64,000 nucleotides of DNA from Streptomyces ficellus (GTDB lineage Bacteria; Actinomycetota; Actinomycetes; Streptomycetales; Streptomycetaceae), in contig NZ_CP034279.1 of the NCBI RefSeq assembly GCF_009739905.1, forward strand, positions 4,402,001 through 4,466,000. Reading direction: 5' to 3'. A program made the translations under genes and the position numbers. A model generated the notes under the pieces. The model saw nothing but the letters and a program-made list of their open reading frames with translations, was not told the DNA's origin and did not search any database. Shown piece by piece: positions 1-7,895 of the stretch (position 1 is its first letter; every line of letters starts with the position of its first letter).

Positions 1-458
1 TCCTGCTCGGCGCGGGCGGCGGTACGGGCCTCGGCCTCGGCGAAGAGCGGGTTGTGGGTGTCGGGCAGGCCGTCGCTGGTGCCCTTCACGGAACGGGACA
101 CCATCTCGACGCCGGCGGAGATGAAGACGTCGCCCTCGCCCGCCTTGATGGCGTGCAGGGCCATGCGGGAGGTCTGGAGCGACGAGGAGCAGTACCGGGT
201 GATGGTGCAGCCGGGAAGGTGGTCCATGCCCATCTGCACGGCGACGATACGGCCCAGGTTGTGGCCCTGCTCCCCGCCGGGCAGGCCGCAGCCGAGCATC
301 AGGTCGTCGATGTCGCGGGGGTCGAGCTCGGGCACCTTCGCGAGCGCGGCCTCGATGATCGTGGCGGTCAGGTCGTCCGGCCGCAGGTCCTTCAGGGAGC
401 CCTTGAAGGCCCGGCCGATGGGGGAGCGGGCGGCTGAGACGATCACGGCTTCGGGCAT
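1..458 (-). CDS. Acetyl-CoA C-acyltransferase (thiolase), N-terminal part
   Basis: The reading frame opens with ATG at 458 and runs off the left edge, so only about 152 residues are visible. They begin MPEAVIVSAARSPIGRAFKG and include the nucleophile context TRYCSSSLQTS, in which Cys attacks the acyl-CoA, and the segment GEGDVFISAGVEMVS. These are hallmarks of the N-terminal half of thiolases, which join or cleave acyl-CoA and acetyl-CoA in the cytoplasm. A GGAG sequence lies about six bases before the start. The upstream region carries two palindromes. Family assignment is secure; whether it is biosynthetic or degradative cannot be told from this part. Confidence 0.93.
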   Translation of the reverse strand, partial: MPEAVIVSAARSPIGRAFKGSLKDLRPDDLTATIIEAALAKVPELDPRDIDDLMLGCGLPGGEQGHNLGRIVAVQMGMDHLPGCTITRYCSSSLQTSRMALHAIKAGEGDVFISAGVEMVSRSVKGTSDGLPDTHNPLFAEAEARTAARAEQ

Positions 459-539
459 CACGGCTCCAGAGGGGCGAGGGGCAGGACTGAGAGGGAAGTT
501 ACCCGTACGTATCGCGTAGGTCATCGGGACGGGCGTGTG

Positions 540-570
540 ATGCGGGCCGCATTTCTAAGCGCTCGCTCAG
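540..570 (-). promoter_or_regulatory. Two adjacent palindromes upstream of the thiolase gene
   Basis: Positions 540-552 (ATGCGGGCCGCAT) form a perfect odd palindrome. Positions 555-570 (CTAAGCGCTCGCTCAG) pair in six of eight positions with AGCG/CGCT cores. They lie 82-112 bases upstream of the thiolase start. AGCG-N-CGCT dyads are typical binding sites of TetR-type regulators of acyl-CoA genes in actinobacteria, so this is a plausible operator. I saw no other convincing element in the 459-797 interval, which holds no gene. Confidence 0.4.
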
Positions 571-797
571 CTCTCCGCTGCCGGTACCCGCACCCGGCTC
601 CTTCCCGGAACGGGACGTTTCACCCACCGGCCCGCGCACGAAGGGTGCCCCCTGCCGCGCCACACCCCGCCGGACCTCCACCGGCTCGGGCGCCACGGGC
701 GGGCACCCCGGCCGTGCCGCCGAGCGCCAGGCGGCCCGGGGTGGGCCGGGACCCCGCCGGCGTCCCGCGCGGCCGGGCGCCCCGACCGCCGCGGGCG

Positions 798-1811
798 TCA
801 GGCCGTGGAGCCGGGGTGGGGTTCGCCGAGGGGGGCGGGGTCCTGGACGGAGGGGAGGCGCCGGCGGCGGCGGTGCTTGAGGAGGGCCCATGGGGCGCGG
901 GCGCCCGTGACCTCCGTACCGGCCTCCTCGGCCGCCTCCACTGCCGCCTTCGCGACCGGCAGCATGCCCTCCCGGCGGTCCGCCTCCAGCCGGTCCGTCT
1001 CCGGCCACACGCCCATCACGGCGCACAGCGTCGGCAGCACCGCCATCGCCGCCGTGGCATACCCCTCCGCCGAGGGGTGGTAGTTGTCGGCGCCGAACAT
1101 CTCGCGCGGGTTCGCCGCGAACTCCGGCCCCAGGAGGTCGCCCAGCGACACCGTCCGGCCGCCCCCCTCCACGACCACGATCGTCTGCGCGGCGGCCAGC
1201 TGGCGCGACGCCCGCCGGGCCAGCCAGCGCAGCGGCTGGTAGACCGGCTCGATCGTGCCCAGGTCGGGGCAGGTGCCGACGACGACCTCCGTCCCCGCCG
1301 TCCGCAGCCGGCGCACGGCCGTCGACAGGTACCGGACGGACTGCGTGGGCGACATCCGGTGCGTCACGTCGTTCGCCCCGATCATGATCACGCACACGTC
1401 GGGAACCCGCCCCGGATGGGCCAGCAGCAGCGTGACCTGGCGCTCCAGGTCGTCCGAGCGGGCACCCGGCAGGGCGACGTTCCGCAGCTCCACCGGGCAC
1501 TCCGCGACCGCCGCCAGCCCGGAGGCGAGCAGCGCGCCCGGCGTCTGGCCCGCCCGCCGCACGCCCTGACCCGCCGCCGTGGAATCACCCAGGAGGGCTA
1601 GCCGCAGCGGCGCCACGCCGCCGCCGTACCACCGCCCGTACAGTCCGTCCGCGCACGGCGGCAGCGGTGCCACCCCGCCGCCCACCGAACGTTTCGCCAG
1701 CTGCACCTCGGCCAGCAGCACCCCGACCGCCGCCGCTCCCAGCAGCCCGATGCCGCCGCCCCCGTACGCGGCGCCGGCGGCGATCCGCCGTGCCACTCTC
1801 GCCCTCGACAT
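798..1811 (-). CDS. SGNH/GDSL-family hydrolase, membrane-anchored or secreted
   Basis: A 337-residue protein starting MSRARVARRIAAGAAYG at 1811, preceded by a strong GAGGAGGTGG ribosome site; an in-frame ATG ten codons upstream lacks one. A hydrophobic stretch near residues 10-35 looks like a signal anchor. SGNH blocks follow in order: LLGDSTAAG with the nucleophilic Ser, IGANDVTH with the oxyanion Asn, and DNYHPS with the catalytic Asp/His. The family hydrolyses esters or lipids at the cell surface; the substrate is unknown. It diverges from the cystathionine beta-synthase gene across about 100 bases, which must contain both promoters. The C-terminus is basic (KHRRRRR) with a Pro-rich tail. 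Confidence 0.85.
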   Translation of the reverse strand: MSRARVARRIAAGAAYGGGGIGLLGAAAVGVLLAEVQLAKRSVGGGVAPLPPCADGLYGRWYGGGVAPLRLALLGDSTAAGQGVRRAGQTPGALLASGLAAVAECPVELRNVALPGARSDDLERQVTLLLAHPGRVPDVCVIMIGANDVTHRMSPTQSVRYLSTAVRRLRTAGTEVVVGTCPDLGTIEPVYQPLRWLARRASRQLAAAQTIVVVEGGGRTVSLGDLLGPEFAANPREMFGADNYHPSAEGYATAAMAVLPTLCAVMGVWPETDRLEADRREGMLPVAKAAVEAAEEAGTEVTGARAPWALLKHRRRRRLPSVQDPAPLGEPHPGSTA

Positions 1812-1915
1812 AGGTGCAGCCACCTCCTCGTTGCCGTACAAGAGCTAACTGCCCCGTACTCGACTCCGACTACGCATACGCTGGCGGGACCATTACGGAG
1901 ACCCCGGAGATTACG

Positions 1916-3301
1916 GTGCAATACCACGACTCGATGATCAGCCTCGTCGGCAACACCCCGCTGGTGAAGCTCAACAGTGTGACCGAGGGCCTGCAGGCGA
2001 CCGTCCTGGCCAAGGTCGAGTACTTCAACCCCGGCGGTTCGGTCAAGGACCGCATCGCCCTGCGCATGATCGAGGCGGCCGAGGAGAGCGGCGCCCTGAA
2101 GCCCGGCGGCACGATCGTCGAGCCCACGTCCGGCAACACGGGCGTCGGCCTCGCCATCGTGGCCCAGCAGAAGGGCTACAAGTGCGTCTTCGTCTGCCCC
2201 GACAAGGTCTCCACCGACAAGATCAACGTCCTGCGGGCGTACGGCGCCGAGGTCGTCGTCTGCCCCACGGCGGTGGACCCCGAGCACCCCGACTCGTACT
2301 ACAACGTGTCCGACCGCCTCGTCCGTGAGACGCCGGGCGCCTGGAAGCCGGACCAGTACTCCAACCCGAACAACCCCCGTTCGCACTACGAGACCACCGG
2401 TCCCGAGCTGTGGGACCAGACCGACGGGAAGATCACCCACTTCGTGACCGGCGTCGGCACCGGCGGCACCATCTCCGGCACCGGCCGGTACCTGAAGGAG
2501 ATCAGCGACGGCAAGGTCCGCGTCGTCGGTGCCGACCCGGAGGGATCCGTCTACTCCGGTGGCTCGGGCCGCCCCTACCTCGTCGAGGGCGTCGGCGAGG
2601 ACTTCTGGCCCAGCGCCTACGACCGGACCGTCACCGACGAGATCGTCGCCGTGTCCGACAAGGACTCCTTCCAGATGACCCGCCGCCTCGCCAAGGAGGA
2701 GGGCCTCCTCGTCGGCGGCTCCTGCGGCATGGCCGTCGTCGCGGCGCTGCGGGTCGCCGAGGGCCTCGGCCCCGACGACGTCGTGGTCGTCCTCCTCCCG
2801 GACAGCGGCAAGGGCTACCTGTCGAAGATCTTCAACGACGAGTGGATGGCCGACTACGGCTTCCTGGAGGATTCCGGCCCGTCCGCCCGCGTCGGTGACG
2901 TCCTCCGTGACAAGGAGGGCGACATCCCCAAGCTCGTCCACATGCACCCCGAGGAGACGGTCGGCGAGGCCATCGAGGTCCTCCGGGAGTACGGCGTGTC
3001 CCAGATGCCCATCGTCAAGCCCGGCGCCGGTCACCCCGACGTCATGGCCGCCGAGGTCGTCGGGTCCGTCGTCGAACGCGAGCTGCTGGACGCCCTGTTC
3101 ACCAAGCGCGCCTCCCTCGACGACCCGCTGGACAAGCACATGAGTGCGCCGCTGCCCCAGGTCGGCTCCGGCGAGCCGGTCGCCGACCTCATGTCCGTGC
3201 TCGGCACGGCCGACGCGGCGATCGTGCTGGTCGAGGGCAAGCCGACCGGTGTGGTGAGCCGTCAGGACCTGCTGTCGTTCCTCGCGAAGGACGGCAAGTA
3301 G
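1916..3301 (+). CDS. cbs: Cystathionine beta-synthase with C-terminal CBS domains
   Basis: Condenses serine and homocysteine to cystathionine (reverse transsulfuration, cytoplasmic, PLP-dependent). The GTG at 1916 has a GGAGA ribosome site five bases upstream and gives 461 residues beginning VQYHDSMISLVGNTPLVK; longer in-frame starts upstream lack support. The PLP lysine is K44 in GGSVKDRI. The substrate loop TSGNTG and the phosphate-binding loop GTGGTISGTG follow. From about residue 335 two tandem CBS domains run to the end, as in full-length regulatory forms, and distinguish it from plain cysteine synthase. A strong hairpin terminator follows about 200 bases downstream. Confidence 0.95.
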   Translation: MQYHDSMISLVGNTPLVKLNSVTEGLQATVLAKVEYFNPGGSVKDRIALRMIEAAEESGALKPGGTIVEPTSGNTGVGLAIVAQQKGYKCVFVCPDKVSTDKINVLRAYGAEVVVCPTAVDPEHPDSYYNVSDRLVRETPGAWKPDQYSNPNNPRSHYETTGPELWDQTDGKITHFVTGVGTGGTISGTGRYLKEISDGKVRVVGADPEGSVYSGGSGRPYLVEGVGEDFWPSAYDRTVTDEIVAVSDKDSFQMTRRLAKEEGLLVGGSCGMAVVAALRVAEGLGPDDVVVVLLPDSGKGYLSKIFNDEWMADYGFLEDSGPSARVGDVLRDKEGDIPKLVHMHPEETVGEAIEVLREYGVSQMPIVKPGAGHPDVMAAEVVGSVVERELLDALFTKRASLDDPLDKHMSAPLPQVGSGEPVADLMSVLGTADAAIVLVEGKPTGVVSRQDLLSFLAKDGK

Positions 3302-3500
3302 CCACCGGGGCAACGGGTTTCGGGCTTCGGGGCTTCGGGGCTTCGTGCGATCGGTACGAGCACGACATGTAGTGGCAGCACGCGCTTAACGCGCACCGGG
3401 CAAGGTGGTCCTCGTCGGCGTCAAGGACTTCCGGAGCGGCTCCCGGGCCTCCACGGACGCCGCCGACGCGGGAACCGGCCCTGACCCGGAACCGCGTCCT

Positions 3501-3555
3501 CGCGGGGACCGCCGTCGTCCCGCCCCCCGGCAACGGGGGTGCGGCGGTCCCCGCG
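3501..3555. terminator. Bidirectional hairpin terminator
   Basis: A perfect 14-base inverted repeat (3501-3514 with 3542-3555) encloses a C5/G5 inner stem. It lies between the plus-strand cbs gene and the convergent minus-strand membrane-protein gene. The stretch 3302-3500 contains no gene; it starts with a short repeated GGGCTTC run near 3325-3345. Confidence 0.75.
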
Positions 3556-3594
3556 CCACACCTCCCGGCCGGCCCTCTGGGCGCCGCCCGTGGC

Positions 3595-4014
3595 TCAGAC
3601 CCCGTCGGCACCGTCCCGGTGCAGCCGCCGCCGCGACACACCCCGCAGCGAGTGCGCCGTGTTCACCCCGACGATGCCCGCCCAGGTGACGGCCAGTCCC
3701 GCCAGACCGGCGTTCACGACGCTGATCGCCGAGAGGGGTATCGCGAGGACCATCGAGATGATGGCGAAGCCGAAGCGCTCACCGAAATGCTCCCCGGCCG
3801 GCCGGTCGCCGCCGGGGTGGGCGCCCCGGGCGACGATCATCTGCTGCTCGGCCACCTGCCGGCGGACCCGGCGGTCCACGGTGGCGTCCAGCCGCTGCTC
3901 CACCTTCTCCAGGAACGACTCGATCAGGGCCGACTCGTACTCCGTCCCCAGCTCGCGGCGGGCCTGGAGGGTGGCGTCGAGCTCCTTCTCGAGCTCCGTG
4001 TCACGGGGTTCCAT
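3595..4014 (-). CDS. Small membrane protein, unknown function
   Basis: 139 residues starting MEPRDTELEKELDATLQARR at 4014; the open frame upstream has no better start. The first 70 residues are charged and helical, likely a coiled coil (long E/R/L runs including EKVEQRLDATVDRRVRRQ). They are followed by one or two hydrophobic segments, roughly residues 88-123 (FGFAIISMVLAIPLSAISVV and a second stretch ending GIVGVNTA), and a short basic tail. It looks like a cytoplasmic coiled coil tethered to the membrane. I recognise no enzymatic motif. It is conserved-looking and codes with normal Streptomyces bias, but no function can be assigned. Confidence 0.7.
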   Translation of the reverse strand: MEPRDTELEKELDATLQARRELGTEYESALIESFLEKVEQRLDATVDRRVRRQVAEQQMIVARGAHPGGDRPAGEHFGERFGFAIISMVLAIPLSAISVVNAGLAGLAVTWAGIVGVNTAHSLRGVSRRRLHRDGADGV

Positions 4015-4200
4015 GCCGACTACGGTACGGAGCCGGGGCCGCCGTGTCGCTGGGGATAACCCCCCTCTTCGTCCCCCTGGACACCCCCGCACCACCCTCG
4101 GCCCGCCCCGCCCCCCACGCGTGCCGCTTGCCCGCCTGCATATCGTCATGCAGAGTCTTGGGAGACTGAATATCCGGGTCGGGAACGAGGGGGACGGAAC

Positions 4201-5046
4201 ATGAGCGACAGCCCTGCCGCGCGGCTGCAGGCGCTCTTCGAGGGGCACCGGCTGACGCCCACGCAGCGCCGGATCGCCCACTCGATGGTGCGGCGCGCCG
4301 GCGACGTACCGTTCCTGTCCAGCGTGGAACTGGCCGAGCTGGCCGGGGTCAGCCAGCCGTCGGTGACCCGCTTCGCCGTGGCGCTCGGGTTCGACGGCTA
4401 CCCGGCGCTGCGCAAGCACCTGCGCGAGGTGGCGCCCGCCGAGCCGGCCGCCGGCGCGCCGGGCGAGTCCTCGTACAACGAGTACCAGCAGGCCGTCCTG
4501 GGCGAGATCGAGAACCTGCGGCACCTCGCGGAACTCCTCGCCGACCCCGGTCCCGTGGAGCGCGCCGGTCGGCTCCTCGCCTCCTCCCGCCCGCTGCCCG
4601 TGTTGGGCCTGCGCGCCGCGTCCTCACAGGCGCGGGGCTTCGCCTACTTCGCGGCGAAGGTCCATCCGGACGTACGACTGCTCGACGAGGGCGGCACGAT
4701 GCTCACCGACCGCGTCGACGCGGCCGTGCGCGCCGGTGCGACCGTGCTGCTGTGCTTCGCGCTGCCCCGGCACCCCCGGGAGGTGGTGGACGCCCTGGCG
4801 TACGCGCGCGATGCCGGGCTGACCGTCGTGACCGTCGCCGACTCCGCGTTCGCCCCGGTCGCCAAGCACAGCGACCTTCTGCTCCCGGCCGCGGTCGGCA
4901 CCGGTCTCGCCTTCGACACCGCGTGCGCGCCCATGCTGCTCGGGCGGGTCCTGCTGGAGGCGATGTGCGACGGGCTGCCCGACGCCCAGGCCCGGCTGGA
5001 GGAATTCGACACGGCGGCGGCCTCGCGGGGCCTGTTCGTGGAGTAG
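4201..5046 (+). CDS. MurR/RpiR-family transcriptional regulator (HTH plus SIS)
   Basis: A 281-residue cytoplasmic DNA-binding protein. Residues about 17-85 form the RpiR helix-turn-helix (LTPTQRRIAHSMV, then VELAELAGVSQPSVTRFA). Residues about 120-260 form a sugar-isomerase (SIS) domain that usually binds a phosphosugar ligand, with the VLGLRAASSQ and TVVTVADS segments typical of the fold. A GAGGGGGA ribosome site precedes ATG 4201. The 186-base upstream region is shared with the divergent membrane-protein gene. Its regulon cannot be read from the sequence; a hut cluster lies about 8 kb away, but no direct link is visible. Confidence 0.87.
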   Translation: MSDSPAARLQALFEGHRLTPTQRRIAHSMVRRAGDVPFLSSVELAELAGVSQPSVTRFAVALGFDGYPALRKHLREVAPAEPAAGAPGESSYNEYQQAVLGEIENLRHLAELLADPGPVERAGRLLASSRPLPVLGLRAASSQARGFAYFAAKVHPDVRLLDEGGTMLTDRVDAAVRAGATVLLCFALPRHPREVVDALAYARDAGLTVVTVADSAFAPVAKHSDLLLPAAVGTGLAFDTACAPMLLGRVLLEAMCDGLPDAQARLEEFDTAAASRGLFVE

Positions 5047-5085
5047 CCCCCGCGCCGGGGATGACGGCCACGGCCGGCGTCCTGC

Positions 5086-5155
5086 GCGTACCGCATACGG
5101 CGTACCGAATACGGCGTACCGCATACCGCGTACCGCGTACCGCGTACCGCGTGCC
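5086..5155. repeat. Ten tandem copies of a 7-bp unit (GCGTACC)
   Basis: Ten heptamers stand exactly in phase from 5086 to 5155: GCGTACC, GCATACG, GCGTACC, GAATACG, GCGTACC, GCATACC, then three GCGTACC and a final GCGTGCC. The first six alternate between two unit types, giving a 14-bp higher-order period. The array sits in the gap between the convergent RpiR gene and ferredoxin gene. The unit length is not a multiple of three, so it is not a protein repeat. Confidence 0.85.
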
Positions 5156-5198
5156 TGGGCACCGGCCGCAGCCGTCCCTCGCCCCCGTCCGAGACGGG

Positions 5199-5423
5199 TC
5201 AGTGCCGGGGGCCCAGGGTGCGGGAGCCGTCGCGGACGACGATGGCCAGCGCCGGACAGGAGTCGGCGGCGTCCAGCGCGGTCTCGTCCTCGTCGATCTC
5301 CCGCGCCACCGGCTCGGCGTGGTCGCCGTCCAGCCGGTACAGGCCGGGGGCGAGCGCGGCACACATGCCGGACCCCATGCACAGCCCCCGGTCGACCTCC
5401 GTGGTCCAGGACACCCCGGTCAC
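5199..5423 (-). CDS. [3Fe-4S]-type ferredoxin, P450 partner
   Basis: A 74-residue electron carrier. The GTG start at 5423 overlaps the TGA of the upstream P450 gene by four bases (GTGA), showing translational coupling; a longer frame upstream lies inside the P450. Cluster ligands are Cys15 and Cys21 in CMGSGMC, plus the Cys in SCPALAI. The middle position of the usual C-x2-C-x2-C motif is Gly18, which indicates a 3Fe-4S cluster, the common type beside actinobacterial P450s. It is acidic in the middle (EIDEDETALDAAD). It presumably delivers electrons to the adjacent P450 from a reductase encoded elsewhere. Confidence 0.92.
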   Translation of the reverse strand: MTGVSWTTEVDRGLCMGSGMCAALAPGLYRLDGDHAEPVAREIDEDETALDAADSCPALAIVVRDGSRTLGPRH

Positions 5424-6622
5424 CACCCCACGGGCATCTCGCGCGGCCCCCGCACCAGCATCTGGTTCTTCCACACCACGTCACCGGCGAGGTGCAGCGA
5501 GGGGAAGCGGGTGATCAGGGCGCGCAGCGCCTCCTGGAGTTCGAGCCGGGCGAGCGGAGCACCGAGGCAGTGGTGTACGCCATGGCCGAAACCGAGGTGC
5601 TGGACACCGGCCCGGGTCACGTCGAGCCGGCCCGGAGCGCTGAACTTCAGCGCGTCCCGGTTGGCGGCCCCGACCGCGACGAGCACCGGCTCCCCGGCGC
5701 GCACCAGCGTGCCGCCCACCTCGACGTCCTCCTTGGCGTAGCGCGGGAAGGCGGCCCCGCTGCCCAGCGGCACGAAGCGCAGCAGCTCCTCGACCGCGCC
5801 GGCGACGAGTTCCGGCCGTTCCCGGAGCAGCGCCAGCTGGTCGGGGTGGTCCAGGAGCGCGTGGCAGAAGTTGGGGATCTGGCTCGCCGTCGTCTCGTGC
5901 CCGGCGACGAGGATGCCCACGCACAGGTCGACCAGTTCCAGCTCGGTCAGCCGGTCGCCCGTGTCCCGCGCGTCGATCAGGGCGGTCATCAGGTCCGGGC
6001 GGGGGTTCTTCCGGTGGTCCTCGATCAACCCGGCCATGTAGGCGCGCAGTTCCTCGCGGTTGCGGTCCGCCTCCTCGGCGCTCAGGGAGCTGGTCGACAG
6101 GGCGGCGTCGCTCCAGACCCGGAACCGGGGCCGGTCCTCCTCGGGCACGCCCAGCATGCGGCAGATGACGGCGACCGGGATGGGCAGCGCGTAGTGCTCG
6201 ACGAGGTCGGCCGGCGGGCCCATGGCCTCCATTCCGTCGAGGAAGCCGTGCGCCAGGTCGCGCACCTGGGGGCGCAGCTTCTCCACCTGGTGCACCGTGA
6301 AGGCCTTGGCCACGAGCGTGCGCAGCCGGGTGTGCTCGGGCGGGTCCATGCTGAGGATGCCGGAGTCCTGCTGCGCCTCCGACTGGCGCGGTTCGTCGTG
6401 CGCCAGCGCCTCGGCCCGGCTGAAGCGGCGGTCACCGAGGACGAGGCGGGCGTCGGCGTACCGCGTGGCCAGCCAGGCGGGCTCGCCGTAGGCCATCCGT
6501 ACGCGTAACAGCCCGGGGTGCTCCAGCGCCTCGGCGTAGGCGTCGGCCAGCCCCAGTCCCTCGGGTTCGTTGAACGGGTAGGTCAGCGGGGTCTGTTCCT
6601 GCGCGTCGTGCGTGGTCGTCAC
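5420..6622 (-). CDS. Cytochrome P450 monooxygenase
   Basis: A 400-residue soluble bacterial P450. GTG 6622 (VTTTHDAQEQ) is chosen because GGAGG lies directly upstream. The I-helix oxygen-activation motif AGHETTAS, the K-helix ELLRF in the expected ExxR position, and the heme loop FGHGVHHCLGAPLARLE with ligand Cys352 are all intact. It forms an operon with the overlapping ferredoxin gene and diverges from a TetR gene; a palindrome only 17 bases before its start suggests repression by that regulator. Overall it resembles CYP105/CYP107-type enzymes, but subfamily and substrate cannot be decided by eye. No biosynthetic cluster surrounds it. Confidence 0.95.
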   Translation of the reverse strand: MTTTHDAQEQTPLTYPFNEPEGLGLADAYAEALEHPGLLRVRMAYGEPAWLATRYADARLVLGDRRFSRAEALAHDEPRQSEAQQDSGILSMDPPEHTRLRTLVAKAFTVHQVEKLRPQVRDLAHGFLDGMEAMGPPADLVEHYALPIPVAVICRMLGVPEEDRPRFRVWSDAALSTSSLSAEEADRNREELRAYMAGLIEDHRKNPRPDLMTALIDARDTGDRLTELELVDLCVGILVAGHETTASQIPNFCHALLDHPDQLALLRERPELVAGAVEELLRFVPLGSGAAFPRYAKEDVEVGGTLVRAGEPVLVAVGAANRDALKFSAPGRLDVTRAGVQHLGFGHGVHHCLGAPLARLELQEALRALITRFPSLHLAGDVVWKNQMLVRGPREMPVGW

Positions 6623-6638
6623 GGAAACCTCCACTGGT

Positions 6639-6654
6639 GTAAGCGGCTGCTTAC
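6639..6654. promoter_or_regulatory. Palindromic operator between P450 and TetR genes
   Basis: GTAAGC-GGCT-GCTTAC is a perfect 6-bp dyad with a 4-bp spacer. It lies 17 bases upstream of the P450 GTG and about 90 bases upstream of the TetR start. Position, symmetry and spacing fit a TetR operator overlapping the P450 promoter or leader. The sequence immediately around it is the least GC-rich of the intergenic region. Confidence 0.6.
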
Positions 6655-6741
6655 CAACCTAGAGTTGGGCTCCCGGGCGGTCAACGGCGCCTCGCGCGGG
6701 TTCACTCGGCGGTGCGCCGGACGGACAGGTGGGGGTGGCAG

Positions 6742-7443
6742 GTGGCGGCCAGGCAGGCGGACGCCGAGGAGCGGGGCGGGACGTCGACGCGGGACCGGCT
6801 GCTCGAAGCGGCGTCCGCGCTGTTCGCCGAGCGCGGGTACGACCGGGCGACCGTACGGGACATCGCCGGCCGCGCCGGGGTCAACCAGGCGCTGTTGTTC
6901 CGGCACTTCGGCTCGAAGCGGGCCCTGTTCGGCGAGGTGGTGTCACGCGACGGCCGGGAGCAGCTGCGGAGCACCCCGGCGGAACGGCTCGTGGAGACGG
7001 TGCTGGCCGGCATGCTGACCCCGCCGGGCGCGGTCGACGACGGCGAGGACGTCGGTGACGTCGGTGACGGTGCGGGCGACGGTACCTGCCGTGGCGAAGG
7101 TGACTGCCGGGGCAATGGTGACCGCAGTGGCGCGGGTGCCGGGCGTTCGCTGGAGACCCTGCTGCGATCAGTGGGGGCGGGGGACGAGATCTCGGCGGCG
7201 GTCACCGGACTCGGTGACGACTACGCCCGGGCGCTGGCCGGTCTGAGCCGGGCCGACGACAGCTCGCTGCGCGGCGACCTCGCCCTGTCCTGGCTCGTCG
7301 GCATCGGCCTCATGCGCGTCGTCGTCGGCAGGAAGCCGCTGGCGGACGCGGACCCCGGCGAGGTCAGCCGCCTGGTGGTCTCCACGCTCGGCCACCTGCT
7401 GGAGGGCATGGCGCCCCCGGACCCCGGGGCGGAGCGCACCTAG
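6742..7443 (+). CDS. TetR-family transcriptional regulator with low-complexity insert
   Basis: About 233 residues from GTG 6742 (VAARQADAEERGG), which has a GGGGGTGG ribosome site; a GTG ten codons upstream (6712) is possible. The N-terminal helix-turn-helix is classical (RDRLLEAASALFAERGYD, then ATVRDIAGRAGVNQALLFRHFGS). The ligand domain follows, but residues about 94-128 consist of Asp/Gly-rich repeats (GDVGDGAGDGTC and GDCRGNGDRSGAG) not normal for this fold and probably a surface loop. It diverges from the P450-ferredoxin operon and probably represses it through the 6639-6654 dyad. Confidence 0.88.
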   Translation: MAARQADAEERGGTSTRDRLLEAASALFAERGYDRATVRDIAGRAGVNQALLFRHFGSKRALFGEVVSRDGREQLRSTPAERLVETVLAGMLTPPGAVDDGEDVGDVGDGAGDGTCRGEGDCRGNGDRSGAGAGRSLETLLRSVGAGDEISAAVTGLGDDYARALAGLSRADDSSLRGDLALSWLVGIGLMRVVVGRKPLADADPGEVSRLVVSTLGHLLEGMAPPDPGAERT

Positions 7444-7478
7444 CGCGTCCGGCGCACCTGGCGCCATGCGGCGGGCGA

Positions 7479-7501
7479 CGCCGTACCGGCCGGGTACGGC
7501 G
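7479..7501. terminator. Hairpin terminator between convergent genes
   Basis: A perfect 9-bp stem (CGCCGTACC with GGTACGGCG) closes a 5-base loop between the TetR stop and the stop of the convergent roadblock gene. There is no T-run, as is common in Streptomyces. Confidence 0.6.
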
Positions 7502-7515
7502 CCGCCGGGCACACG

Positions 7516-7890
7516 TCAGACGTCCAGCTCGGCCTCGATCTTCCGGAGCTGGTGACGGGCCATCGCCAGGTTCGCCCGCTGCTTGTCCAGCGCCAGGTAC
7601 AGGAAGAGGCCGTTCTGGCCCCGCCCCTTGAGGAGCCGGATCAGGTGGTACTGCGTGCCCAGGGTGATCAGGATGTCCTCGATCTCCTCGTTGATGCCGA
7701 GCATCTCCATCGTGCGCACCTTGGCCCGTACGACGTCGGTGTTGCCGGCGGCGGCGACCGTCAGGTCGAGGTCCTTCCCGCCGCCGATCGTGCCGAGGGC
7801 CATGCCGCTGGTGTAGTCGACGAGGGCGGCGCCGATGGCACCGTCGATGACGGTGGTGGCTTCCTTGAGGGCGGTTTCGGTATTGGCCAT
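7516..7890 (-). CDS. Roadblock/LC7-domain protein
   Basis: 124 residues, MANTETALKEATTVIDGAIG at the start, comprising a single roadblock fold with the motif GAALVDYTSGMALGT and a C-terminal helix rich in R/L/E. Such proteins bind small GTPases or dimerise with one another in bacterial polarity and signalling complexes. An alternative GTG three codons upstream (7899) overlaps the preceding gene's TGA as GTGA, so translation is probably coupled either way. It is the last gene of a four-gene minus-strand operon. No MglA-like GTPase and no histidine kinase lies beside it, unlike the conservons of Streptomyces. Confidence 0.9.
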   Translation of the reverse strand: MANTETALKEATTVIDGAIGAALVDYTSGMALGTIGGGKDLDLTVAAAGNTDVVRAKVRTMEMLGINEEIEDILITLGTQYHLIRLLKGRGQNGLFLYLALDKQRANLAMARHQLRKIEAELDV

Positions 7891-7895
7891 GAGAG

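Noticed and set aside
5086..5155. CRISPR array
   Set aside because: Units are contiguous 7-mers without spacers.
4644..5162. ORF with RYAVxGTxYAVR repeats
   Set aside because: It is the translation of the 7-bp tandem array, whose unit is not a multiple of three, plus the antisense of the RpiR gene.
5199..6622. Part of a secondary-metabolite cluster
   Set aside because: No PKS, NRPS, terpene or tailoring genes are near the P450; the flanking genes are housekeeping.
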